This document shows, in pieces, positions 23,375 through 32,300 of a DNA stretch of 64,000 bases. The notes under the pieces were generated by a model. It searched no databases, had not been told where the DNA came from, and was given only the letters and a program-made list of their open reading frames with translations. The translations under genes and the position numbers were made by a program. Numbering within the stretch: the first letter of the stretch is position 1; each line of letters begins with the position of its first letter. Source of the stretch: Pseudomonadota bacterium (GTDB taxonomy: Bacteria; Pseudomonadota; Alphaproteobacteria; Kiloniellales; JACOMY01); assembly GCA_029781795.1 (NCBI GenBank), contig JAKOWB010000366.1, positions 1 through 64,000 on the forward strand, written 5' to 3'.

Positions 23375-26300
23375 GCGACCCCGGCGGCGAGTGTCTCGAG
23401 AAGCTGCCGTGCCTCGGTCAGCTCCGGCGGGACCTGGCCCGCGGGCAGGTCCGCCACGGCGCCGCGCAGGATCGCCAGCGCCTCCGCGTGCTGGCTCTCC
23501 GCGGCCAGGATCGAGGCCAGCGCCGTTGCGGCACGCAGCGCCAGCATGGGATGGCGGTTGTGCTGGGCCAGCGCCAGGGCGCGGCGGGCGAGGCGCAGGG
23601 CCTCGGCGCGCTCGCCCAACTCGAGCTGCAGCAGCGCGCGGCGGCGCAGGATCTCAGGTCCCCAGTAGCGTACGCCGATCGGCTGGTCGGTGATCTCACC
23701 CAGTTCGCCCAGCGTGGCGAGGGCGCCGGCGGCATCGCCCGCGGCCGCCTGACCCTCGGCCAGCAGGGTGAGGAAGACGGTGAAGTCGTCCTCCTCGCCG
23801 GTGCGCCTCAGGTCGGCGATGGCGTGGCGCATCTCCAGCACGCCCTCGCCGCCCTTGCCGGCCATCGCGTCGGCCCAGCCGCGGAAGATGCGGGCCCGCG
23901 CCAGGTAGTGCGGCAACCCGCGTTCGACCGCCAGGCGTTCCAGTTCCCCGGACAGGGCCCGCAGCTCCTCGATCCGGCCCTGGTGCTGCCGGAGCGTCAG
24001 CGCGAAGTCGAGCAGGTGGGCGTGGCTGATGTCGTGCCCCAGCTGGCTGGAGAGCTGCAGCCCCCGTTGCAGCGAGTCGTCGGCGGCCGCCACGTCGCCC
24101 AGCGCCCAGTGCGCCAGCCCGGCGACGCCAAAGGCGCAGCAGGCCGCGTCATGGCCGCCGAAGCGCGCCGCCTGCGGCAGGTGGCGCTCGGCATCGTAGA
24201 GCGCCATGCCCTCGCTGATGTGCTGCAGGCAGCGGCCGATCTCTCCGTGGTTGAAGTGGCTGGCCCAGGCGGCGTGGTGGGCCTGCAGCAGCAGGTCCGG
24301 GTCGCCGGCTGCCGCCGCGGCCTCCCCCAGTTCCTCGGCCAGCCAGACGTGGCGCTCGTTGTCGGTCTCGGTGCGCCACTGGCCCCACAGTACCTCGAAG
24401 CGCCGCGGCGCCAGCCAGCGCGCGCGCTCGTATAGCCGCTCGACCTCGCCGCTGCCCGGGCCCTTGGTGGCGATCAGCACCGGTCCCAGTTCGAGCTGCA
24501 GGTCGAGCTCCAGCGACTCGCGGCGGGCCTGCTCGGCGATCTCGCTCATCGTCTCGAGGCCGCGCTTCAGGTGCCGCTCGCCCTCGCGCAGGGCCGAGCG
24601 CTCGACCGCACGGCGGCCGGCCAGCAGCCACTGCTCGGCCGCCGCCTCGAAGGCCTCGGCGCGGGTCAGGTGCTCGGCGACGATCTCGGGGGCGCGGCGG
24701 ACTGACTCGGGGCGCAGGCGCTGCAGCGCCTCGGCGGCGCGGCGGTGCAGCTCGCGCCGGCGCCGGAGCGGGATGCTGCCATAGATGGCCTGTTCGACCA
24801 GGGCGTGGCGGAAGGCATAGGCGGCCTCGCCCGCGCCGCTGGCCAGGATCAGGCCGCGCGCCCGCATCTCGCCGATCGCCTCCTGCACCGCGGCGGGATC
24901 AATCTCGCCGATCGCGGCGACCAGCGGCGGCTCGAAGCCGCGGCCGAGCAGGGCGCCGATGTGGGCCACGGCGCGGTGCCCCAGGTTGTCCCCCAGGCGC
25001 GCCAGCAGCGAGCCTTCCAGCGTTCGCGGCACCGCGACGACGCCCTGCCGCAGCACGGTGGAGGCCAGTTCCTCGAGGAACAGCGGGACGCCGTCGCTGC
25101 GCAGCACGATCTCCTGCTTCACCGCCTCGTCGAGGTCCAGGTCGCTGACCAGGCTGTCGAGCAGCAGGCGCGCGTCGGCCGGGGCAAGGCGGTCGAGCGT
25201 AAAGAGCGAGCGGCTGATCGCGGCGAGCAGCGGCTGCCCCTCGGGGCGGGAGGTGGCGACCAGCAGCAGCGGCGCGTCTGTGGCGGCCCCGGCCAGCGCG
25301 TGCAGCAGGTCCAGCGTCGTCGGATCGGCGCAGTGGATGTCCTCGAAGATCACCAGCGCCGGCCGGCGTCGCGCCCAGCCGACCAGAAGCGCGGCCAGGT
25401 CGGCCACCACCTGGCGCAGCACGTCGCCCGCGCCGGCGGCGGGGGCAGCCTCCTCGGCATTGGCCAGCCAGCGCGCCGCCCGCTGCGCCTGCTCGTCGGG
25501 CAGCACGCGGTCGAGCGTGAAGAGCTCCAGCAGCGCCTCGAAGCGCTGCTGCGGCTGCGCCTCCAGCCCGACCCCGGCCGCGGCCAGCAGGTACTCGGTG
25601 ACGGGATGCAGCGGGCTGCCGGCGAAGAGCGGCGAGGCGTGGAAGGTAATGACCTGGCTGGTCGCCGGGTGGAGTCCCTCCGCCAGGCTGCGTACCAGGC
25701 GGGTCTTGCCGAGGCCCGGCTCGCCTACCAGCGACAGCAGCGCGCCGCGCCCGCGGCTCGCCGCCGCCCAGGCGGTGCCCATTGCGGCCAGCACCTCGGC
25801 GCGGCCGACGAAGGGCGGCAAGCGGCGTCCTGCGGTGGTGGCCTGCCGCTGGCCGCGCGGCAGCGGCTGGTCGACGCGCCAGACCTGCTGCGGCTCGGGG
25901 AAGCCCTTCATCGCGCGCCGGCCCAGGTCGGTGAACGCGAAGGCGTCCTGCAGCAGGGCATGGGTCTCGGCGCAGACCACGACGCTGTCTGGCGGCGCCT
26001 CGGCCTGGATGCGTGCGGCCAGGTTCACCGCCGTGCCGAAGACGTCGACGTTGCCGTCCGGCAGCCGTGTGACCAGGGCGAGGCCCGTGGCGATGCCGAT
26101 CCTGAGACGCAGGTTCTGCCGGTGGCGGTCGTTCAGCCGGCGCAGCTGCTGGATGCTGGCCAGGCCGGCGCGAACCGCGCGCTCGGGGTCGTCCTCGTGC
26201 GCCGAGGGAAAGCCGAAGATCGCCATGGCGCCGTCGCCCAGCGTCATCAGCAGGTGGCCCCCCAGGCGCTGCATCTCGGCCCGGACCGTGGCCTGGAAGT

Positions 26301-26457
26301 CGTTCAGCACTTCGCGCAGATCCTCGGGGTCGAGTCGGCTGACCAGCAGCGTCGAATCGACGATGTCGCAAAAGAGTATCGTTATCTGCCGCCGCTCCTG
26401 CTCGGCGGGCGCGGGCTTGGCGCCGGGCCGTGGCTTACCTGTCGGCTGGAGCGGCAT
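23371..26457 (-). CDS. Class III adenylate/guanylate cyclase with ATPase and TPR domains
   Basis: About 1028 residues. The class III cyclase domain has ILFCDIVDST (metal D31), MTLGDGAM (D75) and VNLAARI (N145 and R149, transition-state residues). A STAND/AAA-type ATPase follows: PFVGRAEVL, Walker A GEPGLGKT (245-252) and LVIFEDIHCAD as Walker B. The C-terminal half consists of TPR-like helices. It lacks the zinc ribbons of the protein at 7413-10580. ATG 26457 is preferred; the frame is open to a TTG at 26544. Its stop overlaps the ycaO start (ATGA). Coupling of a signalling ATPase to YcaO-TfuA is unusual and suggests control of, or scaffolding for, the modification enzymes. Confidence 0.88.
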   Translation of the reverse strand: MPLQPTGKPRPGAKPAPAEQERRQITILFCDIVDSTLLVSRLDPEDLREVLNDFQATVRAEMQRLGGHLLMTLGDGAMAIFGFPSAHEDDPERAVRAGLASIQQLRRLNDRHRQNLRLRIGIATGLALVTRLPDGNVDVFGTAVNLAARIQAEAPPDSVVVCAETHALLQDAFAFTDLGRRAMKGFPEPQQVWRVDQPLPRGQRQATTAGRRLPPFVGRAEVLAAMGTAWAAASRGRGALLSLVGEPGLGKTRLVRSLAEGLHPATSQVITFHASPLFAGSPLHPVTEYLLAAAGVGLEAQPQQRFEALLELFTLDRVLPDEQAQRAARWLANAEEAAPAAGAGDVLRQVVADLAALLVGWARRRPALVIFEDIHCADPTTLDLLHALAGAATDAPLLLVATSRPEGQPLLAAISRSLFTLDRLAPADARLLLDSLVSDLDLDEAVKQEIVLRSDGVPLFLEELASTVLRQGVVAVPRTLEGSLLARLGDNLGHRAVAHIGALLGRGFEPPLVAAIGEIDPAAVQEAIGEMRARGLILASGAGEAAYAFRHALVEQAIYGSIPLRRRRELHRRAAEALQRLRPESVRRAPEIVAEHLTRAEAFEAAAEQWLLAGRRAVERSALREGERHLKRGLETMSEIAEQARRESLELDLQLELGPVLIATKGPGSGEVERLYERARWLAPRRFEVLWGQWRTETDNERHVWLAEELGEAAAAAGDPDLLLQAHHAAWASHFNHGEIGRCLQHISEGMALYDAERHLPQAARFGGHDAACCAFGVAGLAHWALGDVAAADDSLQRGLQLSSQLGHDISHAHLLDFALTLRQHQGRIEELRALSGELERLAVERGLPHYLARARIFRGWADAMAGKGGEGVLEMRHAIADLRRTGEEDDFTVFLTLLAEGQAAAGDAAGALATLGELGEITDQPIGVRYWGPEILRRRALLQLELGERAEALRLARRALALAQHNRHPMLALRAATALASILAAESQHAEALAILRGAVADLPAGQVPPELTEARQLLETLAAGVA

Positions 26458-26602
26458 CGTTGGGAATCGCCCCTCTTCGGCTGGAGACTGAGGCGGCAGC
26501 AGACTGCCGTCATCGGTCAGCCGGCGCTGTGAAGTATGTCGCAATCCCCGGGGCCGCCATAGATGGCAATCGCCGGCAATGGCGGCGGTCCCGGCGGCCC
26601 GC

Positions 26603-28315
26603 TCAGAGCCCCGGCGCCGCGTCCGGCCGCGGATCGCCCTGAAAGAAGCTGGCGGCCGGCCGGGCGTTCAGGAAGCCATAGACCAGCTCGCCCAGCGGGC
26701 GTTGCGGGCGCTGGTCCAGCGGCAGCAGCCAGGGCACGACCTCGCGCAGCGCGGCGTGCACGCGCGCCGGCACCGCGCCGAGGCGGCGGCGCGGATCCTG
26801 CAGCAGACGGATGTCGACCCAGTGCGCCGCCGTCAGCAGGTCCTGCGCCAGCAGATGGAAGCAGAGGTCGACGGCCTTGCGGGCATTGGCGGCCTTGAGG
26901 CGCGTCTGCGCCTCGAGGTCCTCGACCGTGGCGAAGAGCGCGAGTCCGGCCGGCGTCACCGGCGTCACCAGGCTGGCCAGCTCCTGCCAGAGGTCCATCG
27001 CCAGGAAGCCGTCGCCCGGCGGCAGCAGCGGCAGCCTTTCGGCACCCAGCACCTCGGCGGTCGTGACCACGGTGAAGAAAGGGCTGCGGAAGCGCTCGAT
27101 GCGCTGGGCGATGGCGACGCCGGCGTTGGCCAGCGCAATGGTGAAGGCCTCGAGCTCGTTGGCCAGCGGATAGGGGTCCCAGTTGGCGTTCGAGAGCACA
27201 TAACCGCCCTGGCCGCCGCTGAGCGGCCCGCCCTTGACCCTGTAGCGCAGGAACTGCGGCTGGCCGAGTTCCCAGCTGCTGTCCGGCGTCAGGCCCGGCA
27301 GCGCGGCGGGATTGTGGTCCGAGGCGTTGATCGACAGCAGCAGGCAGTCGCGCAGCCGCGCCCAGGCCTGCCAGGCCGAGCCCTGCCGCTGGCTGGCGGC
27401 GCGCAGGCTCTCCGGGTCCTGGATGATGCGCTTGGGATCCGCCTCCAGCAGGTAGCTGTCCTTCACCAGGCCAAGGATGCGGCCGGCGCACCACATGAGC
27501 CAGGGATAGGGCCGCAGGCGCTGTACCGGCGCCGCCAGCGCGGTGACGCTGGAGTTCATGCCGAGCAGGCAGAGAGCGGTGCCGAGGTCGGCCCAGTCCA
27601 GCAGGCGTTCCGCCGCCTCGACGACGAAGAGCGCCTGCGCCTGGGCATAGGCGTTGGTGCTGGTGAAGGCGGCGAAGTCTGCCGCCCGCGGCGCCAGCGG
27701 CTCGAGACCCGCCTCGGCCAGCGCCTGGGCCGCCGGCATGCGGATGCCGGCGCTATAGACCTCGCCCGCGCCGACCATGGCGCCGGCGATGTTGGACAGG
27801 ATCGAGATGTCGGCCTCGCCGACCGTGCCGCGCGACTGCACCACCGGCGTGATGCGGTGGTTGATCAGCTGGGTGAGGCTCCGGGTCAGCGCCGGGCTCG
27901 CCGCCTCGTAGCTCATGGTGTTGGCGCGGATCGTCATGATCGCGCGCACCAGCGCCTCTTCGTGCAGCTCGGGCCCGTAGCCGCGGCGCGGTCCGCTGCA
28001 GAAGGCGCGGAGCTGCTGCCCCGCCAGGAAGGCGGCATTCTCCGGGCTGGTCGGATCGCCGTGGAAGATCGTGGTCTCGCGGTTGTCGCCGCCGCCGCGG
28101 TTGAACCAATAGACCGGCACGTCCTCGGCCGCGGCCTGCAGCAGCAACCCATAGGCATCGGCCGAGCGCCGCAGCGCCTCGGGGCTGAGGGCGACCTTGG
28201 CGCCGTCGCGCGCGACCCGCAGGACCTGCTCGATGGTGAGATCCCGGCCCGTCAAGGTCACGGTCTGGCCGGCGGCGGTCTCCCGGATGGCTTGATATCG
28301 CGGCTGACCCTGCAT
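26603..28315 (-). CDS. HAL/PAL-family protein lacking the MIO triad (probable pseudoenzyme)
   Basis: 570 residues of the aromatic amino-acid ammonia-lyase fold. Family landmarks are VYWFNRGGG (68-76, compare VYGxNTGFG), RGTVGEADISIL (162-173), QDPESLR (about 297-303), INASDHNPA, and a long LANELEAFTIALANAGVAIAQRIERF helix. In active enzymes Ala-Ser-Gly cyclises to the MIO electrophile; here that stretch reads V-G-E-A-D, one residue short and without Ser. The catalytic Tyr of QDPYSLR is Glu and the NGTQ Asn is not conserved. So lyase chemistry is unlikely. AGGGGG stands 6 nt before the ATG at 28315. It precedes the cyclase-ycaO-tfuA operon by 145 bp on the same strand. Confidence 0.8.
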   Translation of the reverse strand: MQGQPRYQAIRETAAGQTVTLTGRDLTIEQVLRVARDGAKVALSPEALRRSADAYGLLLQAAAEDVPVYWFNRGGGDNRETTIFHGDPTSPENAAFLAGQQLRAFCSGPRRGYGPELHEEALVRAIMTIRANTMSYEAASPALTRSLTQLINHRITPVVQSRGTVGEADISILSNIAGAMVGAGEVYSAGIRMPAAQALAEAGLEPLAPRAADFAAFTSTNAYAQAQALFVVEAAERLLDWADLGTALCLLGMNSSVTALAAPVQRLRPYPWLMWCAGRILGLVKDSYLLEADPKRIIQDPESLRAASQRQGSAWQAWARLRDCLLLSINASDHNPAALPGLTPDSSWELGQPQFLRYRVKGGPLSGGQGGYVLSNANWDPYPLANELEAFTIALANAGVAIAQRIERFRSPFFTVVTTAEVLGAERLPLLPPGDGFLAMDLWQELASLVTPVTPAGLALFATVEDLEAQTRLKAANARKAVDLCFHLLAQDLLTAAHWVDIRLLQDPRRRLGAVPARVHAALREVVPWLLPLDQRPQRPLGELVYGFLNARPAASFFQGDPRPDAAPGL

Positions 28316-28483
28316 GCCATTCCCCCTGTCGCAAAGCGGCAAGGCAGCGAGTTAACCGAGGGGAGCGCCTGCGGGAAGCGCCCGAATGGCAAGGCAGTTC
28401 AGCGCAGGGACATGGCAGGCTTGCGGGCTCCTCCCGGCCCCCCGCCGTCCCTGCCGTCCGCCGACGGGCCGCCGCGGCGCGGG

Positions 28484-29365
28484 CTACTGCGGGTCGCCGT
28501 CGCCGGCACCGCCGCCGGACGAGGGATCGCCCGGTCCGGAGTCGCTGCCCGGATCCGACGGCCCGCCGGTCGGATCGCTGCCGGAGTCGTCGCCCGGATC
28601 GCTTGGTCCGGGCCCCGGGCCGGGGCCCGGGCCCGGGCCCGGCCCGGAACCATCCTGGCCGTCCGGGCCGCCCAGGTCGTTGCCAAGCGCGCCGGGGGCG
28701 GCGCCGGGGTCGGCGCTGACCTGGGCGAGGCAGACGTACTCGTCGCTGGCCAGCCAGCAGGCCAGCTGGTCGACCGGCACCGGTGCCACGTCGAGATCGA
28801 CCGAGCCGTCCGTCTGAATGTGGGCCAGCTTGCCGGGCTCGACCTCGAAGGTCTGGCCGCTGCGCAGCGCCGTCACCTCGATCAGGCCGCTGACGGTGCC
28901 CAGCGCGGTGCCCTTCTCGCGGTCGATCACCACGACGAAATCGGTGCCGCGGATGCCGATCACCGAACTGGGGGTCTGGATCTTCACGCCGTCATGCGGC
29001 TGTCCGGCGGAGGAGATGAAGCGGAAGGCACCGACGCCAAGCTGCACCACGCCATCGCCATTGGCCGCCGAGGGATCGTAGAGGAAGCGGTCGAGAACGG
29101 CGCTGCTGGCGCTGCCGAGGCGGAACTCGGTGCCGTCGAGGAAGCGGATGGTCATGCCGCCGCCGTCCGCGGTCTCGACGTACTCGTCCTGCACGACCTC
29201 GGTGGCCAGCGCGAGCTCGCGCCGCACGCCGTCGGGCGGCATGCCGTGGGCCTCGCCGATCACCGCTTCGACACTCCCCACGGTCTCCGCCGCGGCCTGG
29301 CCGGCGAGCTGAAGAGACAGGGGCAGGGCGAGACCGAGCGTCAGGATGGTGTTGAGCCGTCGCAT
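28484..29365 (-). CDS. Secreted FecR-domain protein with Gly/Pro/Asp-rich tail
   Basis: 293 residues: a signal peptide (cleaved after QAAA, about residue 26), a FecR domain, and a disordered tail. The FecR part shows GMTIRFLDGTEFRLGSASSAVLDRF and VKIQTPSSVIGIRGTDFVVVID, the usual pattern of periplasmic or surface FecR domains. The tail is (GP)n followed by DPG/SDP repeats and carries no membrane anchor. The start lies 10 bp after the stop of the giant repeat protein, and the AGGAG ribosome site overlaps that stop codon, so the two are co-translated. It is probably an accessory of the adhesin locus, not an iron regulator. Confidence 0.8.
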   Translation of the reverse strand: MRRLNTILTLGLALPLSLQLAGQAAAETVGSVEAVIGEAHGMPPDGVRRELALATEVVQDEYVETADGGGMTIRFLDGTEFRLGSASSAVLDRFLYDPSAANGDGVVQLGVGAFRFISSAGQPHDGVKIQTPSSVIGIRGTDFVVVIDREKGTALGTVSGLIEVTALRSGQTFEVEPGKLAHIQTDGSVDLDVAPVPVDQLACWLASDEYVCLAQVSADPGAAPGALGNDLGGPDGQDGSGPGPGPGPGPGPGPSDPGDDSGSDPTGGPSDPGSDSGPGDPSSGGGAGDGDPQ

Positions 29366-29375
29366 CGCGTTGCTC

Positions 29376-32300
29376 CTAGTTGGCGCCCGGCGAACTGCCG
29401 CTGTAGGCGCTCATGGTGTTGGTCGCGGCGTTGCCGGTCGCGCTTGCCGTAACGCCGTTGTTTCCCCCCAGGAGACCACTGCCCGCGCCGTTGCCGGCGA
29501 GGCCGAGGTTCACGCCACTGCCGCTCACCGTCGCGGTGATGTTGGCGTGGCTGTTGTTCTGCTGGTTGACGATCGCCGAGGACGGCATGTCGCCGCCGGG
29601 CGCGCGCAGCGAGATGGCGTTGCTGGCGACGTTGCCGTAGGCCAGGGCCGAGACGCTGTTGTCGCGGGTGGTCACCGTGGTGCCCGGATAGTCGCCGTTC
29701 AGCGACACCTGGATCTGGCCGCCGTTCACGGTGCTGTTGATCTCCAGCGGCCGATCGGCCGTGCCCTGGTTCACCTGCCGGTTCAGGATCGCGTAGTCCG
29801 CCGTGACCGTGGTCGCGCCGCCGGTCACGGGCGCTTCCTCGGTCACCACCCCAGGCGTGCCGTCGAAGCCCTGGAAGCTGCCGGTGGCTGTCGCGGTGAT
29901 CTGGTTCAGCACGGCATTGCCCAGCGCCATGCTGCTGATCGCGTTGCCCTCGACGACGATGTTGGTGGCCGCGGCGGCGTCGCTGCCCGGGCCGGCGTTC
30001 AGCTCGATGGCGATCGCCGCGCCCTCCAGGGTGGCGCTGACGTCGCCGCTGTTGCCTTGGCGGCTGAGGATCTGGCCGCTGGCGGCCAGGGTCACGGCGT
30101 TCAGCGTGATGACGTTCTGCGCCACGTTGGCGCGTGCCTCGCCGACCAGCGCGTTGTTGCTGATGACCAGCTCGCTGTTCTCGAGCTCGCCGCCGGAGAT
30201 CACCTGGATCCCGGCGTCGCCGCCGAGATAGGCGGTCACGGCCGGCCCCGGCCCGCCGCCGAACAGCTGCCACTCGTTGCGCTGGCTGCTGGTGATGAAG
30301 ACCGAGCCCAGCACCGCGAGGTCGAAGTCGGTGTTGTTGGCGTTGTGCAGGATGGCGAGGCTGGGTGGCGTGTCGAGCGCCGCCAGCAGGCTGGTGGCGT
30401 CCAGCGTCACCGCGTTGGCCACCACGTTGGCGGCGGCCGTGGCGCCGAGCTGGTTGCCGTCGACGACGATCGTGCTGGCAGTCATCGCCGGCAGCAGCAC
30501 ACGGATCGGGTTGTCGACCGAGAGCGCGCCGGCATGGCTCTCGCGCTCGGGCAGGTCGGGCTCGTTCTGCGCCGGCACGAAGCCCTGTCCGCTGCCCTGC
30601 GCCGAGACGATGCCGGCCAGCGGACCGGAGCTCTCGCCCTCGACCGCCGCCAGAGTCGCGGTGTCGATCTGGATAGTGTTGCCGGCGTCGTTCAGCCGGG
30701 CCTGGGCCACCACGCGGTTGCCTTCGACCTGCAGGGAGACGTTCTCCAGCAGGCCGGTGGGATCGCCCTGCAGGGTCACGTTCACGCCGCTGCCGCTGAG
30801 CTGGGCGTCGGCGTCGCCTTCGTCCGCCGTCTGGTCGTTCAGCAGCGCGAAGGCGGCGTTGACGTAGCTGTTGTGCCGCGTGACGCGGAAGCTGTTGAAC
30901 CGGTAGCCCTCGACCAGGCCGCCCAGCGACAGGGTCGGGTCGGCGGCGTCGTAGAGCGAGTTCCAGCCCCCCGCGGCCAGCTCGCCCGCCTGCAGCGTGA
31001 TGCCAAGGTTGCTGCTATTGATGCCGGCCACCGCCAGCACCGCGTTGTCGCTGACCGCCACGGTGGCGGCGAAGGCGACGGCGTCGACCGCCGTGGCGTC
31101 CAGGGTCAGCACCAGGCCGCTGTCGGACAGGCTGGCCAGCACCGACTGGTCGTTGTCGATCTGCACGCCCAGCACCCCGACCGAGCCGGTGAAGCGCCCG
31201 GTGGCGTCGAGCTGCGATATCGACTGGTAGCGGTTGCCGGCGGCGCGCGCCTCCAGCAGGTTGCCGTTGGCTCCGAGCGCCAGTGTCAGGTTGCTGGCGT
31301 CGTCGCGCGGCCCTTCCAGCGTGACGCTGCCGACGATGGCGCTGTCGGCCACCACGGCCCGCACGCCGGGCACCAGGAAGTCCTGCTCGCCGTGGCTCGT
31401 GGCGGCGGAGTTGAGCACCTGGTAGCTGATCGCCGCGGCGCCGGCGCTGGCGCCGAAGGTGTCGCCGTCGTTGGTGGCGCCGCGGAAGCTGGAGAGGCTG
31501 GCGCCGGCATTGTCGACCGCGCCGGCCGGGCCCAGGGTGGCGAGGTCGAGCGCCAGGTCGCCGGCGGCGAAGTCGATGTCCGCGGTCCCCGCGTTGCCGT
31601 TGGTCCGCGCGCTGACGATGTTGCTGTCGAGCGCCAGCTCGGCCGACTGGTCGCCGACCGGCGCCAGCAGGTCGAGGCTGGCGCCGATGGCCGTGCCGCC
31701 GGCGTCCACGCGTGCCTCGAACTCCGGCGCGCTGACCCACTGCCAGTTCAGCCGCGCCACCGTGACGTCGACAAAGGTGGCGATCTCGCCGTCGGCGGCG
31801 TCCAGCCGGTTCTGCAGCACCGAGTCGTTGTTGTTGCCGTTGGCGGCGGCCTGCAGGCCGTTGCCGTCGAGCGTCAGGCTTGCAAAGGCGGCCGGGGTCG
31901 CCAGCGTGCCGGCCACCGTGCTGTCCAGCAGCAGGGCGTAGGCGACGGGGTCGATCGCCTCGCGCCGGTTGGCCGACTGCCGCGAGACGATGACGTAGTC
32001 GGCCAGGGCCGAGCGCAGGCCGAGGCGCTCCTGCAGCAGCAGGCTGGTGTCGCCGGCGCCCTGGTCGAGGGGCGTCTGGGTGCCTTCGAGGGCGAGCGCC
32101 GGCACGAAGGCGATCTCGCCGCGGGCCGCGTTGATCGTCGCCTGGGCGCTCAGCAGGCTGTCGTCGAGCGCCAGCGCGAAGCTGTCGAGCGCGGCGGCGG
32201 CCTGGCCCGCCGTGCCGGCGGTGACGCTGCCGAGGATCGTGTTGTCGAGCAGCAGCGCGGTGATGCCCTGGCCCAGGAAGTCGCTGTCCGGGTCGCTGGT

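Noticed and set aside
26517-26582. Short frame ending AIAIYGGPGDCDILHSAG between the HAL-like and cyclase genes as a precursor
   Set aside because: The only start nearby is a TTG without a ribosome site, and the frame runs on from an antisense-like frame of the HAL gene. There is no support for translation.
28600-28660. GC-rich GGGCCCGGGCCC run as a structural DNA element
   Set aside because: It encodes the Gly-Pro repeat tail of the FecR-domain protein, which explains the pattern.
26579-29452. A 957-codon open frame on the plus strand opposite the HAL-like and FecR genes
   Set aside because: It crosses two well-supported minus-strand genes, is rich in Arg, Gln, Gly and Ala with no domain, and has no ribosome site. 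Long antisense frames are common in GC-rich DNA.
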